From assembly GCA_964613675.1 (NCBI GenBank), contig CAZTIH010000117.1:1-8150 (forward strand): a DNA stretch of 8,150 nt, given 5' to 3'. Origin of the DNA: DAIUCA01 sp964613675. Lineage in GTDB: Bacteria; Pseudomonadota; Gammaproteobacteria; Competibacterales; Competibacteraceae. The notes under the pieces are model-generated. The model was not told where the DNA came from. It worked only from the letters and a program-made list of their open reading frames with translations, and ran no database searches. Positions 6,584-8,150 of the stretch are shown here, one piece after another (the stretch's first letter is position 1; the number at the start of each line of letters is the position of its first letter). Both the position numbers and the translations under genes were made by a program.

Positions 6584-7948
6584 ATGTCTGAAATCCACAC
6601 TCAATCGCGTTCTCATCGGGGAATTTGGTGGTTACTGCCGCTCTTGGCGTTAAGTGGCATGGGCTATTTTTTAGTTCACGAATTTTCCTCGCTTGGCCCC
6701 ACGATTTTAGTGCGTTTCACGGAGGGAAATGGCCTCAAAGTCGGCGATCGCTTGCGTTATCGCGGCATTGATGTGGGGCGCGTGACGGCCCTTCGACTGA
6801 ACCCTGAACTCGATAGCATTACGGTTGCAGTGCACTTACAAGCCGACGCCGTTCATCTCGCCCGCCGTGGGAGCCGATTTTGGATTATGCGTCCCCAAAT
6901 CAACTTCGACGGCGTAATGGGCCTCGAAACCTTGGTGGCGGCCCGTTTTATGGGGGTGTTGCCTGGTGAAGGTGAATTTGCAAATGAATTCAACGGTCTC
7001 AGTCAACCGCCGTGGGCCGAATTAATCGCGCCTGGGGGAACCGAGGTACGTTTGCGGAGTGCGGTGCGGGGACGACTTTATTTCGGTGCCCCCGTGACTT
7101 ACCGCGAGGTGGAAATTGGGACGGTGACTGGGGTGGATCTCCATCGAGATGCCAGTGCCGTGGAGGTGCGCCTCTACGTCAAACCCGAATATGCCAGTCT
7201 CATTCGAGACACCACCCGTTTTTGGAAGACCCCCGCGTTGTTTTGGGGACTGGATTTGGGGGGAATTTCTTGGGAACTGGGGTCTTTGGGACAGTTATTA
7301 CGGGGCGGGGTGAGTTTAGCGGTGCCGCCCGCGCCGGGAAAACGGGTGGAAAGCGACCACCTCTTCATGTTGGTGGACCAACCCCAAGAAGAATGGACGC
7401 GCTGGGTGACGGCCTTGCCCATCCATCGTCCTGAACCGACGGTAGCCAGCTATCCGCCCCGATTAAATGCGCAACTCAACTGGACGATCGAGCGATTTTT
7501 TGTGCCCTTTAGCGGGTCTCGCAGCGGCCAGGTGATTGTGACCGAACAGGGGTTATTGGGGCCGCTGAACCTGTTTGTTCCGCCAGAACAAGCGCTCTCT
7601 CCCACGATTGCCTTACTCATCGACAACCAGCGTCAGCCCCTCGAATCCCTGACCCACACCTCTTCCCATTTGGGATTACTCAATGTCCCGGTGACGACGG
7701 CCCCGTGGCCCCAGAACAAGCAACGAGTCATCACCGAAGCTGAAGATATTTTGGTGGTTGGGTTAGAGGACGAACCGCGTTTTGTGAGTGCGGAAAATCT
7801 GCGCAACTTAAACGACCGTTGGGGGCTTCCCGAACGGCTATTTTCGCGTCATTGGCACGGGGCAGCGGTGATTTCGCAACAAGACGGGGCACTCATTGGC
7901 CTGTTAATCGTCGATGATCGACAAAATTTTGTCGCGCCGTTGCCGTAA
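6584..7948 (+). CDS. pqiB: PqiB-like MCE-domain protein with atypical C-terminal half
   Basis: This 454-residue envelope protein is anchored by one N-terminal helix (about 13-33). Two MCE/MlaD domains follow: the first at about 38-133 (ILVRFTEGNGLKVGDRLRYRG with the G-x-D-V-G-x-V turn) and the second at about 152-247 (GAPVTYREVEIGTVTGV). MCE rings carry phospholipids between inner and outer membrane. E. coli PqiB (about 546 residues) has three MCE domains and a long helical needle. Here only two are recognisable. Residues about 250-454 look beta-rich, with no coiled coil, and end in GAAVISQQDGALIGLLIVDD. That end resembles the last strands of trypsin-like folds, but I see no catalytic triad. 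The gene follows the PqiA-like gene by 3 bp, surely one operon. No lipoprotein PqiC gene follows. The gene symbol is by family only. Confidence 0.87.
   Translation: MSEIHTQSRSHRGIWWLLPLLALSGMGYFLVHEFSSLGPTILVRFTEGNGLKVGDRLRYRGIDVGRVTALRLNPELDSITVAVHLQADAVHLARRGSRFWIMRPQINFDGVMGLETLVAARFMGVLPGEGEFANEFNGLSQPPWAELIAPGGTEVRLRSAVRGRLYFGAPVTYREVEIGTVTGVDLHRDASAVEVRLYVKPEYASLIRDTTRFWKTPALFWGLDLGGISWELGSLGQLLRGGVSLAVPPAPGKRVESDHLFMLVDQPQEEWTRWVTALPIHRPEPTVASYPPRLNAQLNWTIERFFVPFSGSRSGQVIVTEQGLLGPLNLFVPPEQALSPTIALLIDNQRQPLESLTHTSSHLGLLNVPVTTAPWPQNKQRVITEAEDILVVGLEDEPRFVSAENLRNLNDRWGLPERLFSRHWHGAAVISQQDGALIGLLIVDDRQNFVAPLP
7919..7934. repeat. Perfect 16-bp palindrome near the 3' end of pqiB
   Basis: CGACAAAATTTTGTCG is identical on both strands. 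It lies inside the last codons of the PqiB-like gene. With no loop it is a poor RNA terminator, so it would more likely be a protein-binding site or a chance result of codons for DRQNFV. Confidence 0.5.
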
Positions 7949-7970
7949 AAGTCGCGCCACGCCGTTCCTA

Positions 7971-8023
7971 GAAGCGTTACAGATGTGAAGATCGGACAAA
8001 TGATTTATGGGTAAAAACGCTTC
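7971..8023. repeat. Inverted repeat around the DUF2256 start
   Basis: GAAGCGTT at 7971-7978 and AACGCTTC at 8016-8023 are perfect reverse complements, 37 bases apart. The start codon and any ribosome site of the DUF2256 gene lie in the loop. The 58-bp intergenic stretch 7949-8006 otherwise shows no clear promoter or terminator. Confidence 0.45.
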
Positions 8024-8150
8024 CGCATCGCCGCCCAGTGGTGCAAAAATTTGCGTGACCTGTGGCCGACGGTTTTCGTGGCGGCGGGTGTGGAAAGACT
8101 GTTGGGAACAGGTGAATACTGCTCAACGGCGTGTCAACGACGCGGTATTC
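8007..8150 (+). CDS. DUF2256 zinc-ribbon-like protein, partial and apparently frameshifted
   Basis: The frame from ATG 8007 gives a short protein with ICVTCGRRFSWRRVWKDCWEQV, which matches the DUF2256 pattern C-x-x-C-G-R-x-F-x-W-R-x-x-W, then W-x-x-V. The family then continues V-K-Y-C-S-x-x-C-x-R. In this frame the sequence reads instead V-N-T-A-Q-R-R. Reading from 8117 in the next frame gives Y-C-S-T-A-C-Q-R-R-G-I, exactly as expected. One base is therefore missing at 8115-8116, where a Lys codon AAR is reduced to AA. This is either a sequencing error or a real disruption of the second cysteine pair. The start has only a weak upstream purine stretch. The gene runs off the right edge but should be nearly complete, since these proteins are short (about 40-60 residues). 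The four cysteines suggest metal binding; the function is unknown. Confidence 0.75.
   Translation, partial: MGKNASASPPSGAKICVTCGRRFSWRRVWKDCWEQVNTAQRRVNDAVF

Noticed and set aside
6744..6751. GCGATCGC, the HIP1 octamer common in cyanobacteria
   Set aside because: I noticed only a single copy, so it says nothing about the organism.

Overview
The window looks like a piece of a Gram-negative bacterial chromosome, most likely proteobacterial. The main reason is the PqiA/PqiB (MCE-domain) pair, which works between the inner and outer membranes. A DUF2256 zinc-ribbon-like gene fits the same picture. Base composition is moderately GC-rich and even throughout. I cannot name a genus. The sequence contains one assembly gap (10 N at 980-989) and what looks like a one-base frameshift near the right edge.

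Layout. Positions 1-6037 are carried on the minus strand and 6107-8150 on the plus strand, diverging from a 69-bp intergenic region. In minus-strand order the genes are: an SMC/RecF-like AAA ATPase (6037-4781); an Sfp-type 4'-phosphopantetheinyl transferase (4687-3980); a degenerate IS200/IS605-type right end in the next intergenic gap (3896-3928); a TPR protein (3867-2806); a short alkaline-phosphatase/sulfatase-superfamily enzyme (2801-1974); a PAPS-type sulfotransferase (1977-1048); an unrecognised protein with 49-residue tandem repeats, broken by the assembly gap (1019-430); and an unrecognised charged helical protein (443-15). On the plus strand are a single-module PqiA-like membrane protein (6107-6580), a PqiB-like protein with two MCE domains and an unusual C-terminal half (6584-7948), and the start of a DUF2256 gene (8007 to the edge).

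How the genes may work together. TPR, AlkP-like and sulfotransferase genes are packed tightly (4-bp gap, then an ATGA overlap). They are followed after 28 bp by the repeat protein, whose end overlaps the next gene by 14 bp. This is a five-gene operon, with the phosphopantetheinyl transferase just upstream on the same strand. Sulfotransferase, AlkP-fold hydrolase/transferase and TPR scaffold suggest a module that adds and edits sulfate or phosphate groups on a cell product. The carrier-protein-activating enzyme hints that the product may be a polyketide, peptide or lipid. This is inference: no synthase is in the window. PqiA/PqiB form a separate envelope lipid-transport operon.

Points worth a second look are the repeat protein with its assembly gap, the AlkP-like enzyme with Thr where sulfatases have Cys/Ser, the orphan IS605-type end, the mirror-image translation starts of the two divergent genes, the atypical PqiB architecture, and the DUF2256 frameshift.
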